Shown here piece by piece: positions 36,258 through 45,209 of a stretch of DNA of 64,000 nt. The position numbers were made by a program, and so were the translations under genes. The stretch comes from Luteimonas deserti (GTDB lineage: Bacteria; Pseudomonadota; Gammaproteobacteria; Xanthomonadales; Xanthomonadaceae): NCBI RefSeq assembly GCF_013425765.1, contig NZ_JACCJZ010000019.1, forward strand, positions 124,001 to 188,000, in the 5' to 3' direction. Under the pieces are notes generated by a model. That model searched no databases and was not told the DNA's origin. It saw nothing but the letters and a program-made list of their open reading frames with translations. Every line of letters begins with the position of its first letter. Position 1 is the first letter of the stretch.

Positions 36258-36899
36258 TCAGAAGCGTGCGCCGATACCGAAACCGACGGTCCACGGGTCG
36301 AGCTTGAGCTCCTGCCCGGTATTGACCCCCGCCTCGCGCACGTCGGCGCGGCTGCGCAGATAGCGCGCGTCGGCGCGGGCGAACCAGGTCGGCGTGATGT
36401 TCATGTCGACACCGACGGTGCCGATCGCGCCCTTGGGCGTCGTCAGCGACACGTGGTTCCCACCCGGATTGAGATCTTCGTTGTCGATATTGGAATGGTG
36501 ATAGCCCAGGCCGACGAACGGACGGAAGGTATTGTCCACGTCACCGAAGTGGTACTGGCCGCTCAGCGCCAACGGCCGCTGCTCGACGGTGCCGATTTTG
36601 GCGCCATCGGCACGGACACGGTGATCGAACGAATCGAGCGCGCCCCAGAGCTCGGCGCTGATGTTGTCGGTGACGTGGTAGGAGACCGAGGCGGTCGGGG
36701 CGGGACCGCCGTCGACCTTGATGCCATCGTTGCGGCCGGTGTCGTTGTTGGGCTGCAGCAGCGTGGCGCCACCGACAATCGAGACGCGCTTGCCGGCGGC
36801 CGTTTCGCCCCCTGCATAGCCGTCCTGGGCGAACGCGGCAGGCGCGGCCGCGAGGGCGGCGAAGGTGGCGAGAGCGAGAGTGCGGGTACGGAATGTCAT
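36258..36899 (-). CDS. ompW: OmpW-family outer membrane protein
   Basis: A 213-residue outer-membrane protein of the OmpW family, an eight-stranded barrel with a narrow hydrophobic channel. It has a signal peptide ending PAAFAQDG (residues 1-22), the early strand VSIVGGATLLQPN, the FRPFVGLGYHHSN strand and a C-terminal Phe (VGFGIGARF). The start at 36899 has GAGGAG about 8 bp upstream on the minus strand. OmpW proteins are linked to hydrophobic-compound uptake and oxidative or osmotic stress. It is divergent from aceF across a 467-bp spacer and ends at a good terminator. Confidence 0.92.
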   Translation of the reverse strand: MTFRTRTLALATFAALAAAPAAFAQDGYAGGETAAGKRVSIVGGATLLQPNNDTGRNDGIKVDGGPAPTASVSYHVTDNISAELWGALDSFDHRVRADGAKIGTVEQRPLALSGQYHFGDVDNTFRPFVGLGYHHSNIDNEDLNPGGNHVSLTTPKGAIGTVGVDMNITPTWFARADARYLRSRADVREAGVNTGQELKLDPWTVGFGIGARF

Positions 36900-37366
36900 G
36901 GGGATCTCCTCGGGGTTCGTCTGTGTCGACCCGTCGCCGGTCCAGCGATGGGTCGTCTTGCAGGGCGGCGGATGCCGGACCTGCAACCTCCCTCTGCGGG
37001 AAGGCCGGGCCATGCTGGCGACCTCGCGCTGAATAGGTCCCCGGGGGAAGACTGAACATCTGTCCGCGCTTCACCCGACCGTCCCAAGGCTGGACGATGC
37101 GTTCAGCAGGACATCGCTCGTGCCGCCGTTGGCCGGCGCTCGGGCGATTGCGGGACGGTTGAACCGCAGCCGAATACGCAATGCACAGGATGGAGAACGC
37201 AGGCCAGAACGGGGCGCGTATCCGGCTCTGCGCACCCGTTCCGCGGCAAGCGCGTCGCGAAGCGGATGACACCGGGCGACTGGGCAGCCGTGCGATCCGG
37301 CGGGATAGTTGGCGCTGCGCGGCACTGGGCCCACAATAGCCGGTCACGACCTGCCCGGAGGGCCGC
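36900..37366. other. Divergent regulatory spacer between ompW and aceF
   Basis: A 467-bp spacer without a supported gene. It must hold promoters for both ompW and aceF. Only the aceF-proximal one is recognisable, listed separately. Confidence 0.5.
37310..37338 (+). promoter_or_regulatory. Possible sigma70-type promoter of aceF
   Basis: TTGGCG at 37310-37315 and CACAAT at 37333-37338 are separated by 17 bp and lie 29 bp upstream of the aceF ATG. The predicted transcript would have a short leader. The match is moderate, and no activity has been shown. Confidence 0.4.
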
Positions 37367-39094
37367 ATGGCCGACCTGAAAGAAGCGCGCGTTCCCGACA
37401 TTGGCGGGTATGACGATGTCCCGGTGATCGAAGTGCTGGTGGCGGTCGGCGATACCGTCGAGGCCGACCAGGGGCTGGTCACGCTCGAATCGGACAAGGC
37501 CACGATGGAAGTCCCGGCGCCGTTCGCGGGCGTGATCAGGGAACTGAAGGTCAAGGTCGGCGACACATTGTCGGAAGGCGGCGTCGTCGCGATCATCGAA
37601 GCCGAGGGTGGAGACGCCCAGGCCGGGGCTCCGGCGAAGGCCGAGGCACCCGCGAAGGACGAAGCGCCAAAGGCGGCCGCGCCTGCCGCCGAGACAGCCG
37701 CACCCGCTGCCAAGACCGAGGCGCCGAAGGCGCCGTCCGGCGGCGGTGGCGCGCAGGAATCCAAGGTCCCCGACATCGGCGGCTATGACGACGTGCCGGT
37801 GATCGAGGTGCTGGTCGCGGTCGGCGATACGGTCGAGAAGGACCAGGGCCTGATCACGCTGGAATCGGACAAGGCCACGATGGAAGTGCCGGCCGCGGTC
37901 GCCGGCGTCATCAAGGAACTGAAGGTCAAGGTCGGCGACACGCTGTCGGAAGGCGCGGTGGTCGCGATCATCGAAGCCGCGGGCGATGCGCCTGCAACGC
38001 CTGCCGAGCCGGCGGCACCGCCGGCCAAGAGCACCGATGACAACAAGGTCGAGCCCGTTGCGGCGCAGAGCAAGCCCGACAAGATCGCCCAAGCTTCGAT
38101 CGAACATCGTGCACCGGGCGGCGGCAACCCGCCCGTGCGCTTCGACGCCGACGCGATCCTGCCCGACAAGGTCCCCTACGCCAGCCCCGCCGTGCGCCTG
38201 TTCGCGCGCGAGCTCGGTGTCGACCTGCTGCAACTCAAGGGCAGCGCCAAGGGCGGCCGCATCGTTCGTGAGGACGTGCAGGCCTTCGTCAAGAGCGCGC
38301 TGCAGGGCGGCGGTGCGAAGGCCGCGTCCGGCGCGCCGGCAGCGGCGGGCGGCGGTCTCAACCTGCTGCCGTGGCCAAAGGTCGATTTCGCCAAGTTCGG
38401 CGAGATCGAAGTCCAGGAGCTGGGCCGCATCCAGAAGATCTCGGCGGCGAACCTCGCCCGCAACTGGGCGATGATCCCGCACGTCACCCAGCACGACGAT
38501 GCCGACATCACCGATCTCGAAGCGCTGCGCGTGCAGCTCAACAAGGAGAACGAGAAGGCCGGCGTCAAGCTGACCATGCTCGCCTTCCTGATCAAGGCCT
38601 CGGTCGCGGTGCTCAAGCAGTACCCGCGCTTCAACAGCTCGCTCGACGCGACCGGCGAGAATCTGACGCTCAAGAAGTATTTCCACATCGGCTTCGCCGC
38701 CGACACCCCGAACGGCCTGGTCGTCCCGGTGATCCGCGACGCCGACAAGAAGGGCGTCATGGAGATTTCGCAGGAGATGTCCGCGCTGGCGAAGAAAGCG
38801 CGCGACGGCAAGCTGGGCCCGGCCGACATGCAGGGCGGCTGTTTCTCGATCAGCTCGCTCGGCGGCATCGGCGGCACCAGCTTCACCCCGATCGTCAACG
38901 CACCGGAGGTCGCGATCCTCGGCGTGTCGAAGTCGGCGATGAAGCCGGTGTGGGACGGCAAGGCCTTCCAGCCGCGCCTGACCCTGCCGCTGTCGCTGTC
39001 CTACGACCACCGCGTCATCGATGGCGCCGCGGCCGCGCGCTTCACCGCGACGCTGGCGCAGCTGCTGGGCGACATGCGCCGGGTGCTGCTGTAA
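37367..39094 (+). CDS. aceF: Pyruvate dehydrogenase E2 (dihydrolipoyl acetyltransferase), two lipoyl domains
   Basis: A 575-residue E2 that transfers the acetyl group from lipoate to CoA in the pyruvate dehydrogenase complex. It has two lipoyl domains with lipoylated Lys44 and Lys169 (both in ESDKATMEV), joined by Ala/Pro/Lys-rich linkers, a peripheral subunit-binding domain near residues 268-305 (ASPAVRLFARELGV), and the catalytic domain ending SYDHRVIDG with His548 and Asp552. The number of lipoyl domains varies between species. The E1 gene aceE is not adjacent. Downstream on the same strand lie a GNAT-nitrilase gene, an MscS channel gene and lpdA (E3), so E2 and E3 are in one cluster interrupted by unrelated genes. 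Confidence 0.96.
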   Translation: MADLKEARVPDIGGYDDVPVIEVLVAVGDTVEADQGLVTLESDKATMEVPAPFAGVIRELKVKVGDTLSEGGVVAIIEAEGGDAQAGAPAKAEAPAKDEAPKAAAPAAETAAPAAKTEAPKAPSGGGGAQESKVPDIGGYDDVPVIEVLVAVGDTVEKDQGLITLESDKATMEVPAAVAGVIKELKVKVGDTLSEGAVVAIIEAAGDAPATPAEPAAPPAKSTDDNKVEPVAAQSKPDKIAQASIEHRAPGGGNPPVRFDADAILPDKVPYASPAVRLFARELGVDLLQLKGSAKGGRIVREDVQAFVKSALQGGGAKAASGAPAAAGGGLNLLPWPKVDFAKFGEIEVQELGRIQKISAANLARNWAMIPHVTQHDDADITDLEALRVQLNKENEKAGVKLTMLAFLIKASVAVLKQYPRFNSSLDATGENLTLKKYFHIGFAADTPNGLVVPVIRDADKKGVMEISQEMSALAKKARDGKLGPADMQGGCFSISSLGGIGGTSFTPIVNAPEVAILGVSKSAMKPVWDGKAFQPRLTLPLSLSYDHRVIDGAAAARFTATLAQLLGDMRRVLL

Positions 39095-39110
39095 GCGTCC
39101 GGCGGCCGGC

Positions 39111-40715
39111 ATGAGCGAGGCGCCCATCCGCGAGCGCGCGCGACTGACGCTGCGTCATGCCGGCATCGCGGACATTCCGGCGATCGCCGCGCTGAGCGAG
39201 CGCGTCTACGGCGGGGACGGGGGCTACACCGCGGAGATGCTCACCGGGCAGATCGCGCAGTTTCCGCAGGGCGTGTTCGTCGCCATCTACGACGACGTCG
39301 CAGTGGGCTATTGCGCCACGTTCCGCATCGACGAGCGGACCGCGATGGCGCCGCACCGCTGGCTGGAAATCTCGGGTGGCGGTTACGCCTCGCGCCACCT
39401 GTCGACCGGCGACTGGCTCTACGGCATGGAGGTCTGCGTCGATCCCGCGCATCGCGGGCTGCGGATCGGCCGGCGCCTGTACGAGCTGCGCAAGCGGCTG
39501 TGCCAGGAGCTCGGGCTCAAGGGCATCGTCTTCGGCGGACGGCTGCCGGGCTTCGGCCGGCGCGCAAAGAAGTTCGGCAACGACGTGACGGCCTACGTCG
39601 AAGCCGTCTGCGCCGGGCGCCTGCGCGATCGCGCGCTGAGTTTCCAGCTGCGCAACGGCTTCGAGCTGATCGGCGTGCTGCCGGGTTACCTGCCCGGCGA
39701 CACCGAATCGCGGGGCAATGCCGCGCATCTGGTGTGGCGCAACCCCAAGATCGACCCCCGCGCGGATGCGCGCCCCTCCGCTAGGCCGCTGCCCGAATCG
39801 GTGCGCGTCGCGACGGTGCAGTACCAGCAGCGCCGCGTGGCCTCGTTCGAGGAATTCGCGACGCAGGTGGAGTACTTCGTCGACATCGCCGCCGATTACC
39901 GCGCCGATTTCGTGGTCTTCCCCGAGCTGTTCACCCTGCAGCTGCTGTCGGTCGAGAACAGGCCGCTGTCGCCGCAGGATTCGATGCTCGCGCTGACCGG
40001 CTACACCGAGCGCTTCGCCCAGTTGCTGTGCGAACTGGCGGTGCGCCACAACATCAACATCATCGGCGGCTCGCACCCCACGCGGACCAGCGACGGACCG
40101 GACGCGAAGGTGCGCAACATCTGCTACGTCGCGCTGCGCGACGGCTCGCTGCACACCCGCGACAAGCTGCACCCCACGCCCAACGAACGCACCTGGTGGG
40201 GCATCGGCGGCGGCGACAGCGCGCAGGCGATCATCACCGACTGCGGGCCGATCGGGGTCATGATCTGCTACGACAGCGAGTTTCCCGAGCTCGGCCGGCA
40301 CCTGGTGGACCAGGGCGCGATGATCCTGTTCGTGCCGTTCTGCACCGACACCCGCGAAGGCTATCTGCGCGTGCGCTACTGCTCGCAGGCGCGGGCGGTG
40401 GAGAACCAGTGCTACGTGGTGCTGTCGGGCAATGTCGGCAACCTGCCCGGCGTGAACAATTTCGACATCCAGTACGCGCAGAGCTGCATCCTGACGCCCT
40501 GCGATTTCCCGTTCGCGCGCGACGGCGTCGCGGCCGACACCACGCCGAACGTCGAGCAGGTCGCATTCGCCGACCTGCGTCTCAACGATCTCGTGGTCGC
40601 GCGCAACGACGGTACGGTGCAGAACCTCAACGACCGCCGGCACGATCTCTACGCGTTGAGCTGGGCACGGCGTCCGGCCTCGCGGGTCGCGGTGGGTGGA
40701 GGCTCCGATGCGTGA
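39111..40715 (+). CDS. GNAT acetyltransferase / carbon-nitrogen hydrolase fusion protein
   Basis: A 534-residue two-domain protein. Residues 10-220 are a GNAT-like domain with the acetyl-CoA loop DPAHRGLRIGRRLYELRK. Residues 228-520 are a carbon-nitrogen hydrolase of the nitrilase family with the Glu-Lys-Cys triad: Glu in VVFPELF, Lys in RDKLHPTPNE and Cys in MICYDSEFP. Both domains look intact. The combination is known in proteobacteria as an uncharacterised fusion, perhaps acylating an amine and hydrolysing an amide. It starts 16 bp after aceF, so it is likely in the same transcript. Start chosen at 39111 because earlier in-frame codons lie inside aceF. Confidence 0.9.
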   Translation: MSEAPIRERARLTLRHAGIADIPAIAALSERVYGGDGGYTAEMLTGQIAQFPQGVFVAIYDDVAVGYCATFRIDERTAMAPHRWLEISGGGYASRHLSTGDWLYGMEVCVDPAHRGLRIGRRLYELRKRLCQELGLKGIVFGGRLPGFGRRAKKFGNDVTAYVEAVCAGRLRDRALSFQLRNGFELIGVLPGYLPGDTESRGNAAHLVWRNPKIDPRADARPSARPLPESVRVATVQYQQRRVASFEEFATQVEYFVDIAADYRADFVVFPELFTLQLLSVENRPLSPQDSMLALTGYTERFAQLLCELAVRHNINIIGGSHPTRTSDGPDAKVRNICYVALRDGSLHTRDKLHPTPNERTWWGIGGGDSAQAIITDCGPIGVMICYDSEFPELGRHLVDQGAMILFVPFCTDTREGYLRVRYCSQARAVENQCYVVLSGNVGNLPGVNNFDIQYAQSCILTPCDFPFARDGVAADTTPNVEQVAFADLRLNDLVVARNDGTVQNLNDRRHDLYALSWARRPASRVAVGGGSDA

Positions 40716-40772
40716 CGCCGCCCGCCCCGGGCTGCGGGCTGCGCTGCCGCGCATCGCCGGCAGGCCCAAGGC

Positions 40773-41891
40773 ATGTCCATGAGCCTGGGGCAGCTGGTCG
40801 CCCGTGGCGACGTCCTGGGTCTGCTGCGATACCCGCTGGCGCAGATCAGCGGCGTCACCGTCACGCTCGCTGCGATCCTCTCGGCACTGCTCGCGCTGGG
40901 CGCCGCCTGGGGCATCTCGGTCGTCGTGCGACGCGGGATCCGGCGCTACGGCACGTTGCACCCCAACGCCAACCAGGCCTCGCTCTACACCGTCTCGCGG
41001 CTCGCGCACTACACGGTGCTGGTCATCGGTGTGCTGCTGGCGCTTGAGATCACCGGCATTCCGGTGGGCAAGTTCGCCGTCTTCGCCGGCGCGATCGGTG
41101 TGGGTCTCGGTTTCGGCCTCCAGGCGATCTTCAGCAATTTCGTCTCCGGCCTGATCCTGCTGTTCGACCGATCACTGAAGGTGGGCGACTTCGTCGAGCT
41201 CGACGCTGACCTGCGCGGTACGGTTCGCGCGATCAACATCCGTGCCACGCTGATCACCACCAACGACAACATCGACGTGATCGTGCCGAACGCGGAGTTC
41301 GTCAACGGCCGGGTCGTGAACTGGACCCACGGATCGGAACACCGGCGCATCCGCGTGCCCTTCGGCGTGGCCTACGGCGTCGACAAGGAGATCGTCAAGA
41401 AGGCCGCGCTGGAGGCCGCCGAGCGGGTGCCGTTCACGCTGACCGGCGACGATGCCCGGGCGCCCCAGGTCTGGCTGGTGGGCTTCGGCGACAGCGCGGT
41501 GGAGTTCATTCTCGCGGTATGGCTCAACGAAGCCGCCGCGCGTCGCAACGCCGCGATCAAGGCCGCCTACCTGTGGGAGCTGGATTCGGCGCTCAAGCGG
41601 CACAACATCGAGATTCCGTTCCCGCAGCGCGACCTGCACGTGCGCAGCCTGTTCGATCTGCGCGGCGCGGACGCGCTGGCCGCGTTGCACGGGACGCCGA
41701 GCCCGGTCGACCGTCCGGTACAGACCTCCGCCCCTGCCGCGGCGCTCGCCGCCCACGAACGCGCGGCGCTGGCGCGGAACGATGCGCAGGACGATGCCGT
41801 ACGCGGTCTGGAAGAAGACGCCGGCGCCGATGCGGCGCGGGCCCTGCGCGACACGAACACGGCGGCGCCGGGCGCTCCCGCCGCCCGCTGA
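40773..41891 (+). CDS. MscS-family mechanosensitive ion channel
   Basis: A 372-residue channel protein. Three hydrophobic helices lie at about residues 27-50, 78-100 and 103-125. The last continues into the pore helix with GVGLGFGLQAIFSNFVSGL. A beta domain then starts at VGDFVELDADLRGTV, followed by the alpha/beta domain. The Ala-rich tail after residue 300 is probably disordered. MscS-type channels release solutes under osmotic downshock. The gene lies between the GNAT-nitrilase gene (57 bp upstream) and lpdA (60 bp downstream). The in-frame ATG three codons into the protein is an equally good start. Confidence 0.92.
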   Translation: MSMSLGQLVARGDVLGLLRYPLAQISGVTVTLAAILSALLALGAAWGISVVVRRGIRRYGTLHPNANQASLYTVSRLAHYTVLVIGVLLALEITGIPVGKFAVFAGAIGVGLGFGLQAIFSNFVSGLILLFDRSLKVGDFVELDADLRGTVRAINIRATLITTNDNIDVIVPNAEFVNGRVVNWTHGSEHRRIRVPFGVAYGVDKEIVKKAALEAAERVPFTLTGDDARAPQVWLVGFGDSAVEFILAVWLNEAAARRNAAIKAAYLWELDSALKRHNIEIPFPQRDLHVRSLFDLRGADALAALHGTPSPVDRPVQTSAPAAALAAHERAALARNDAQDDAVRGLEEDAGADAARALRDTNTAAPGAPAAR

Positions 41892-41951
41892 TCCAATGCA
41901 CTGCGTCCGCCGAGGGCGCACAGACGAAGCGCGATTACTGGAGAGACCCTG

Positions 41952-43820
41952 ATGGCAAACACCCTGGAAGTGAGAGTCCCCGACATCGGCGGCTACGACG
42001 ACGTACCGGTGATCGAGGTGCTGGTCGCCGTCGGCGACACCATCGCCAAGGATCAGAGCCTGGTCACGCTGGAATCGGACAAGGCCACGATGGAAGTGCC
42101 GGCCTCGGCCGCAGGCGTCATCAAGGAACTCAAGGTCAAGGTCGGCGATACGCTTTCGGAAGGCAGCGTGGTCGCGATCATCGAGGCCGAAGGCGCCGGG
42201 GATGCATCGCAGGCCGAGCCGACATCGCGCGGCGACGGGTCCGCGGCCACCGGTTCGACCGGTGCGGCCGCCTCGGGTTCGACGCCCGGGATCGCGGAAG
42301 CGCCGACCGACGGCGGTGCCGCGAGCCGCCCGCCGGTGTCCCGCTCGCCTGCAGCGCCGTCGGAGCCCGAGCCGGTCAAAGCGGCGCCCGCGTCGGGCCG
42401 CCAGGCCGATGTCGAGTGCCGCATCGTGGTGCTGGGCTCGGGCCCGGGCGGTTACACCGCCGCCTTCCGCGCCGCCGATCTCGGTCTCGACACCGTGCTG
42501 ATCGAGCGCTACGCCACCCTCGGCGGCGTCTGCCTCAATGTCGGCTGCATTCCATCGAAGGCGCTGCTGCATGCGGCCGAAGTCATCGACCAGGCCAGCC
42601 ACGCCAGCGATTACGGTGTCGACTTCGGCGCGCCGACGATCGATCTCGACAAGCTGCGCGGCTACAAGAACAAAGTCGTCGGCCAGCTGACCAAGGGCCT
42701 GACCGGCATGGCCAAGCAGCGCAAGGTGCGCGTGGTCACCGGCGAAGGCCTGTTCGTATCGCCCAACGAGATCGAAGTCACCGGCGCCGACGGCAAGACC
42801 CAGCTGGTGCGCTTCGAGCAGTGCATCATCGCCGCCGGCTCGCAGGCGCTGAAGCTCCCCGGTTTCCCGTGGGACGACCCGCGCGTGATGGATTCCACCG
42901 ACGCGCTGGAACTGGCGGAAACGCCGAAGAAGCTGCTCGTCGTCGGCGGCGGCATCATCGGTCTCGAAATGGCGACGGTGTATCACGCGCTGGGCAGTGA
43001 GGTGACGGTGGTCGAACTCGCCGACCAGCTGATGCCCGGCGCCGACAAGGACCTGGTCAAGCCGCTCGCCGATCGCCTGAAGAAACAGGGCGTGTCCACG
43101 CATCTGAAGACCAAGGTCGTCGAGGCGAAGGCCGCGAAGGCCGGCATCGAGGTCACCTTCGACGGCGAGAGCATTCCCGATACGAAGATCTTCGACCGCG
43201 TGCTGGTCGCCGTGGGCCGCACGCCGAACGGCGGCAAGATCGCCGCGGGCAACGCCGGCGTGCGCGTCAGCGAGCGCGGCTTCATCGCTGTCGATGCGCA
43301 GATGCGCACCAACGTGCCGCACATCTTCGCGATCGGTGATCTGGTCGGCCAGCCGATGCTCGCGCACAAGGCCACGCACGAGGGCAAGCTCGCAGCCGAA
43401 GTCGCTGCCGGCGAGAAGAAGGAATGGGTCGCCCGGGTGATTCCGTCGGTCGCCTATACCGATCCGGAGATCGCGTGGGTCGGCATCACCGAGACCGAAG
43501 CGAAGGCCAAGGGCCTGAAGGTCGGCGTCGGCAAGTTCCCGTGGGCGGCCAGCGGTCGCGCGATCGGCATCGGTCGCACCGAGGGGTTCACCAAGCTGAT
43601 CTTCGACGAGGCCACCCACCGCATCGTCGGTGCCGGCATCGTCGGTGTGCACGCGGGTGATCTGATCGCCGAGGCGGCTCTGGCGATCGAAATGGGCGCC
43701 GAAGTCGCCGACATCGGCCACACGATCCATCCGCACCCGACCCTCAGCGAATCGGTGGCGATGGCGGCGGAGGTGTTCGACGGCACGATCACCGATCTGT
43801 ATCTCCCGAAGAAGAAGTAA
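41952..43820 (+). CDS. lpdA: Dihydrolipoyl dehydrogenase (E3) with N-terminal lipoyl domain
   Basis: A 622-residue E3 flavoprotein that reoxidises dihydrolipoamide with NAD+. Unlike the common ~470-residue E3, it begins with a lipoyl domain (Lys44 in ESDKATMEV), followed by an Ala/Ser/Pro linker to about residue 150. The FAD site begins [13 protein letters not shown], the redox disulfide is [10 protein letters not shown], the NAD site has [12 protein letters not shown], and the active-site base is in HPHPTLSE near the C terminus. Lipoyl-E3 fusions are known in some bacteria. It is the last gene before a strong terminator. The lipoyl domain is nearly identical to the two in aceF. Confidence 0.96.
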   Translation: MANTLEVRVPDIGGYDDVPVIEVLVAVGDTIAKDQSLVTLESDKATMEVPASAAGVIKELKVKVGDTLSEGSVVAIIEAEGAGDASQAEPTSRGDGSAATGSTGAAASGSTPGIAEAPTDGGAASRPPVSRSPAAPSEPEPVKAAPASGRQADVECRIVVLGSGPGGYTAAFRAADLGLDTVLIERYATLGGVCLNVGCIPSKALLHAAEVIDQASHASDYGVDFGAPTIDLDKLRGYKNKVVGQLTKGLTGMAKQRKVRVVTGEGLFVSPNEIEVTGADGKTQLVRFEQCIIAAGSQALKLPGFPWDDPRVMDSTDALELAETPKKLLVVGGGIIGLEMATVYHALGSEVTVVELADQLMPGADKDLVKPLADRLKKQGVSTHLKTKVVEAKAAKAGIEVTFDGESIPDTKIFDRVLVAVGRTPNGGKIAAGNAGVRVSERGFIAVDAQMRTNVPHIFAIGDLVGQPMLAHKATHEGKLAAEVAAGEKKEWVARVIPSVAYTDPEIAWVGITETEAKAKGLKVGVGKFPWAASGRAIGIGRTEGFTKLIFDEATHRIVGAGIVGVHAGDLIAEAALAIEMGAEVADIGHTIHPHPTLSESVAMAAEVFDGTITDLYLPKKK

Positions 43821-43844
43821 ACGCGGGGCGTCCGCCCACGCAAG

Positions 43845-43876
43845 AAAAAGCCCCGGCATGCCGGGGCTTTTTTTTT
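43845..43876 (+). terminator. Strong Rho-independent terminator of lpdA, shared by both strands
   Basis: A GC-rich palindrome (gccccggcatgccggggc) flanked by A-rich and T-rich runs on both sides, 25 bp past the lpdA stop. It can also terminate the minus-strand barrel gene that ends at 43907. Confidence 0.9.
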
Positions 43877-43906
43877 GCGGCGCCGGTGTCCCGGATGCCG
43901 AGGGGA

Positions 43907-44827
43907 TCAGAAGCGGAAGGTCACGCCGGCCAGCGGGCCATGCACCTTGAGGTCGCCGGTGAGCTTGCCCGCATACGGGAACGGGCCGGCGTCGACGCCG
44001 TCCGGGGCGCGCGCGGTCCCGCGGTAGTCGTCCGACAGCTTCAGGCGGAACCAGTCGTAGCCGGCATGGATGCCGACGCGCTCGTTGATCATGTACTCCA
44101 CGATCAGGCCGCCCCGCTCGAAGTGGCCGCGCTCGTCGAGGAAATCGCCCCAGCGGGTGTCCAGGTACTGGGCCTCGAGGCCGACGCTCCAGCGCTCGGC
44201 CGGAATCCAGGTCAGGCGGGTGTGCAGACCCGGCGAAAATCCGTCACGTTTCCAGTTGACGGTCTCGAACTGTTCGTCGACGAGATCCGTGCTTTCGGAC
44301 GCGCCGCTCGCGCGCGCTTCCAGCTCCGCCCAGGTCACGCCCAGGCCCAGGCCCCACTCGAACGTCTCGTTTTTGATGACGGCGTATTCGTAGTTGAGGC
44401 TGGCCAGGTTGAATGCGAGGCGGCCGTCGATGCGCGCAGACGGAATTTCGATCTGCTCGCCGCCACCGATGATGGTTCCGGTATCGAGCACCGTGCCGCC
44501 GTACTCCCAGGTCTCGTCACGGCGGTAATCGTAGTAGTTGCCGACCAGCGCCTGTCGCTCGCTGATGCGGAAACCGATCGCGCCGCGCGGACGCCACTCG
44601 CGACCGGTGTCGAAGTCTTCGCTGAAGCCGAAGGTCGCGTCGCTGCTGCCGTCGGTCACCACGCCGTTGCCGGAGAACCCGAGCTCGGCTTCCGGATTGA
44701 ATGCGCTCAGGCGGAGCACGAACCGGTCGTCGCGGCTCTGGGCCTGTGCCGGCAAGGCCAGCATCGCGAGCATCACGGCCGCCGGAATCGCGCAGACAGC
44801 CAGAGAACCGAGAGGGGATTGGGACAT
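43907..44827 (-). CDS. Outer-membrane beta-barrel protein
   Basis: A 306-residue protein with a signal peptide (LPAQAQ near residue 26-31) and strands alternating aromatic and polar residues, such as FVLRLSAFNPEAEL, ALVGNYYDY, SVGLEAQYLD and VGIHAGYDWFRLKL, ending AGVTFRF with a terminal Phe. It should be an outer-membrane barrel. I do not recognise a named family. The start at 44827 is the ATG of MSQSPLGS. Its stop faces lpdA across a shared terminator. A strong terminator-like hairpin lies 100 bp upstream of its ATG, which could control it. Confidence 0.8.
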   Translation of the reverse strand: MSQSPLGSLAVCAIPAAVMLAMLALPAQAQSRDDRFVLRLSAFNPEAELGFSGNGVVTDGSSDATFGFSEDFDTGREWRPRGAIGFRISERQALVGNYYDYRRDETWEYGGTVLDTGTIIGGGEQIEIPSARIDGRLAFNLASLNYEYAVIKNETFEWGLGLGVTWAELEARASGASESTDLVDEQFETVNWKRDGFSPGLHTRLTWIPAERWSVGLEAQYLDTRWGDFLDERGHFERGGLIVEYMINERVGIHAGYDWFRLKLSDDYRGTARAPDGVDAGPFPYAGKLTGDLKVHGPLAGVTFRF

Positions 44828-44926
44828 GATCGAGCGCCAGGGAAGGGGAGGGGCGCCATCGTGGTTAAGCCCAGGTCGTTCCCATGTGAAGCGCCCCGGC
44901 GTCCGGGCCGCTCCAAGCCCCAAAAA

Positions 44927-44953
44927 GAAGCCCTGGCGGCGGGCCAGGGCTTC
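44927..44953 (-). promoter_or_regulatory. Terminator-like hairpin in the upstream region of the barrel gene
   Basis: A perfect 11-bp stem (gaagccctggc / gccagggcttc) with a 5-nt loop. On the minus strand it is followed by five T residues, so it looks like an intrinsic terminator. It lies 100 bp upstream of the barrel-gene ATG and there is no minus-strand gene before it. It could be an attenuator in the leader or the end of a small RNA. Confidence 0.55.
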
Positions 44954-45118
44954 GGTGGCGATCTGCGGACGAAACCGACGAGGAAAGTGCGGCAGATCGG
45001 GCACGTCAGGTACGACCGCCGCGGCGCGCGCGAGTTCCTTTGTGCAACGCAGAAAATTCTGAATACGTTTCCAGGGGGCGAGTCCGGGCCGCCGTCGCCA
45101 GCGCAGGGCCTTTGCCGG

Positions 45119-45148
45119 TTGTCGCTCAAAGCCGGCCACTGCTATACT
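45119..45148 (+). promoter_or_regulatory. Predicted sigma70 promoter of the atp operon
   Basis: TTGTCG at 45119-45124 and TATACT at 45143-45148, separated by 18 bp, 61 bp upstream of the atpI start. It is the best -10 match in the spacer. Confidence 0.6.
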
Positions 45149-45209
45149 TCGGCGGCTCGACGGGGCCGTTTCGACGGGTACCCGACCCTTCCAAGACCAG
45201 GATCCTGAT

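Noticed and set aside
37103-39127. Very long open frame on the minus strand opposite aceF (674 codons)
   Set aside because: It is an antisense shadow of the high-GC aceF gene, Arg/Asp/Gly-rich and without family features. The plus-strand gene has complete catalytic motifs.
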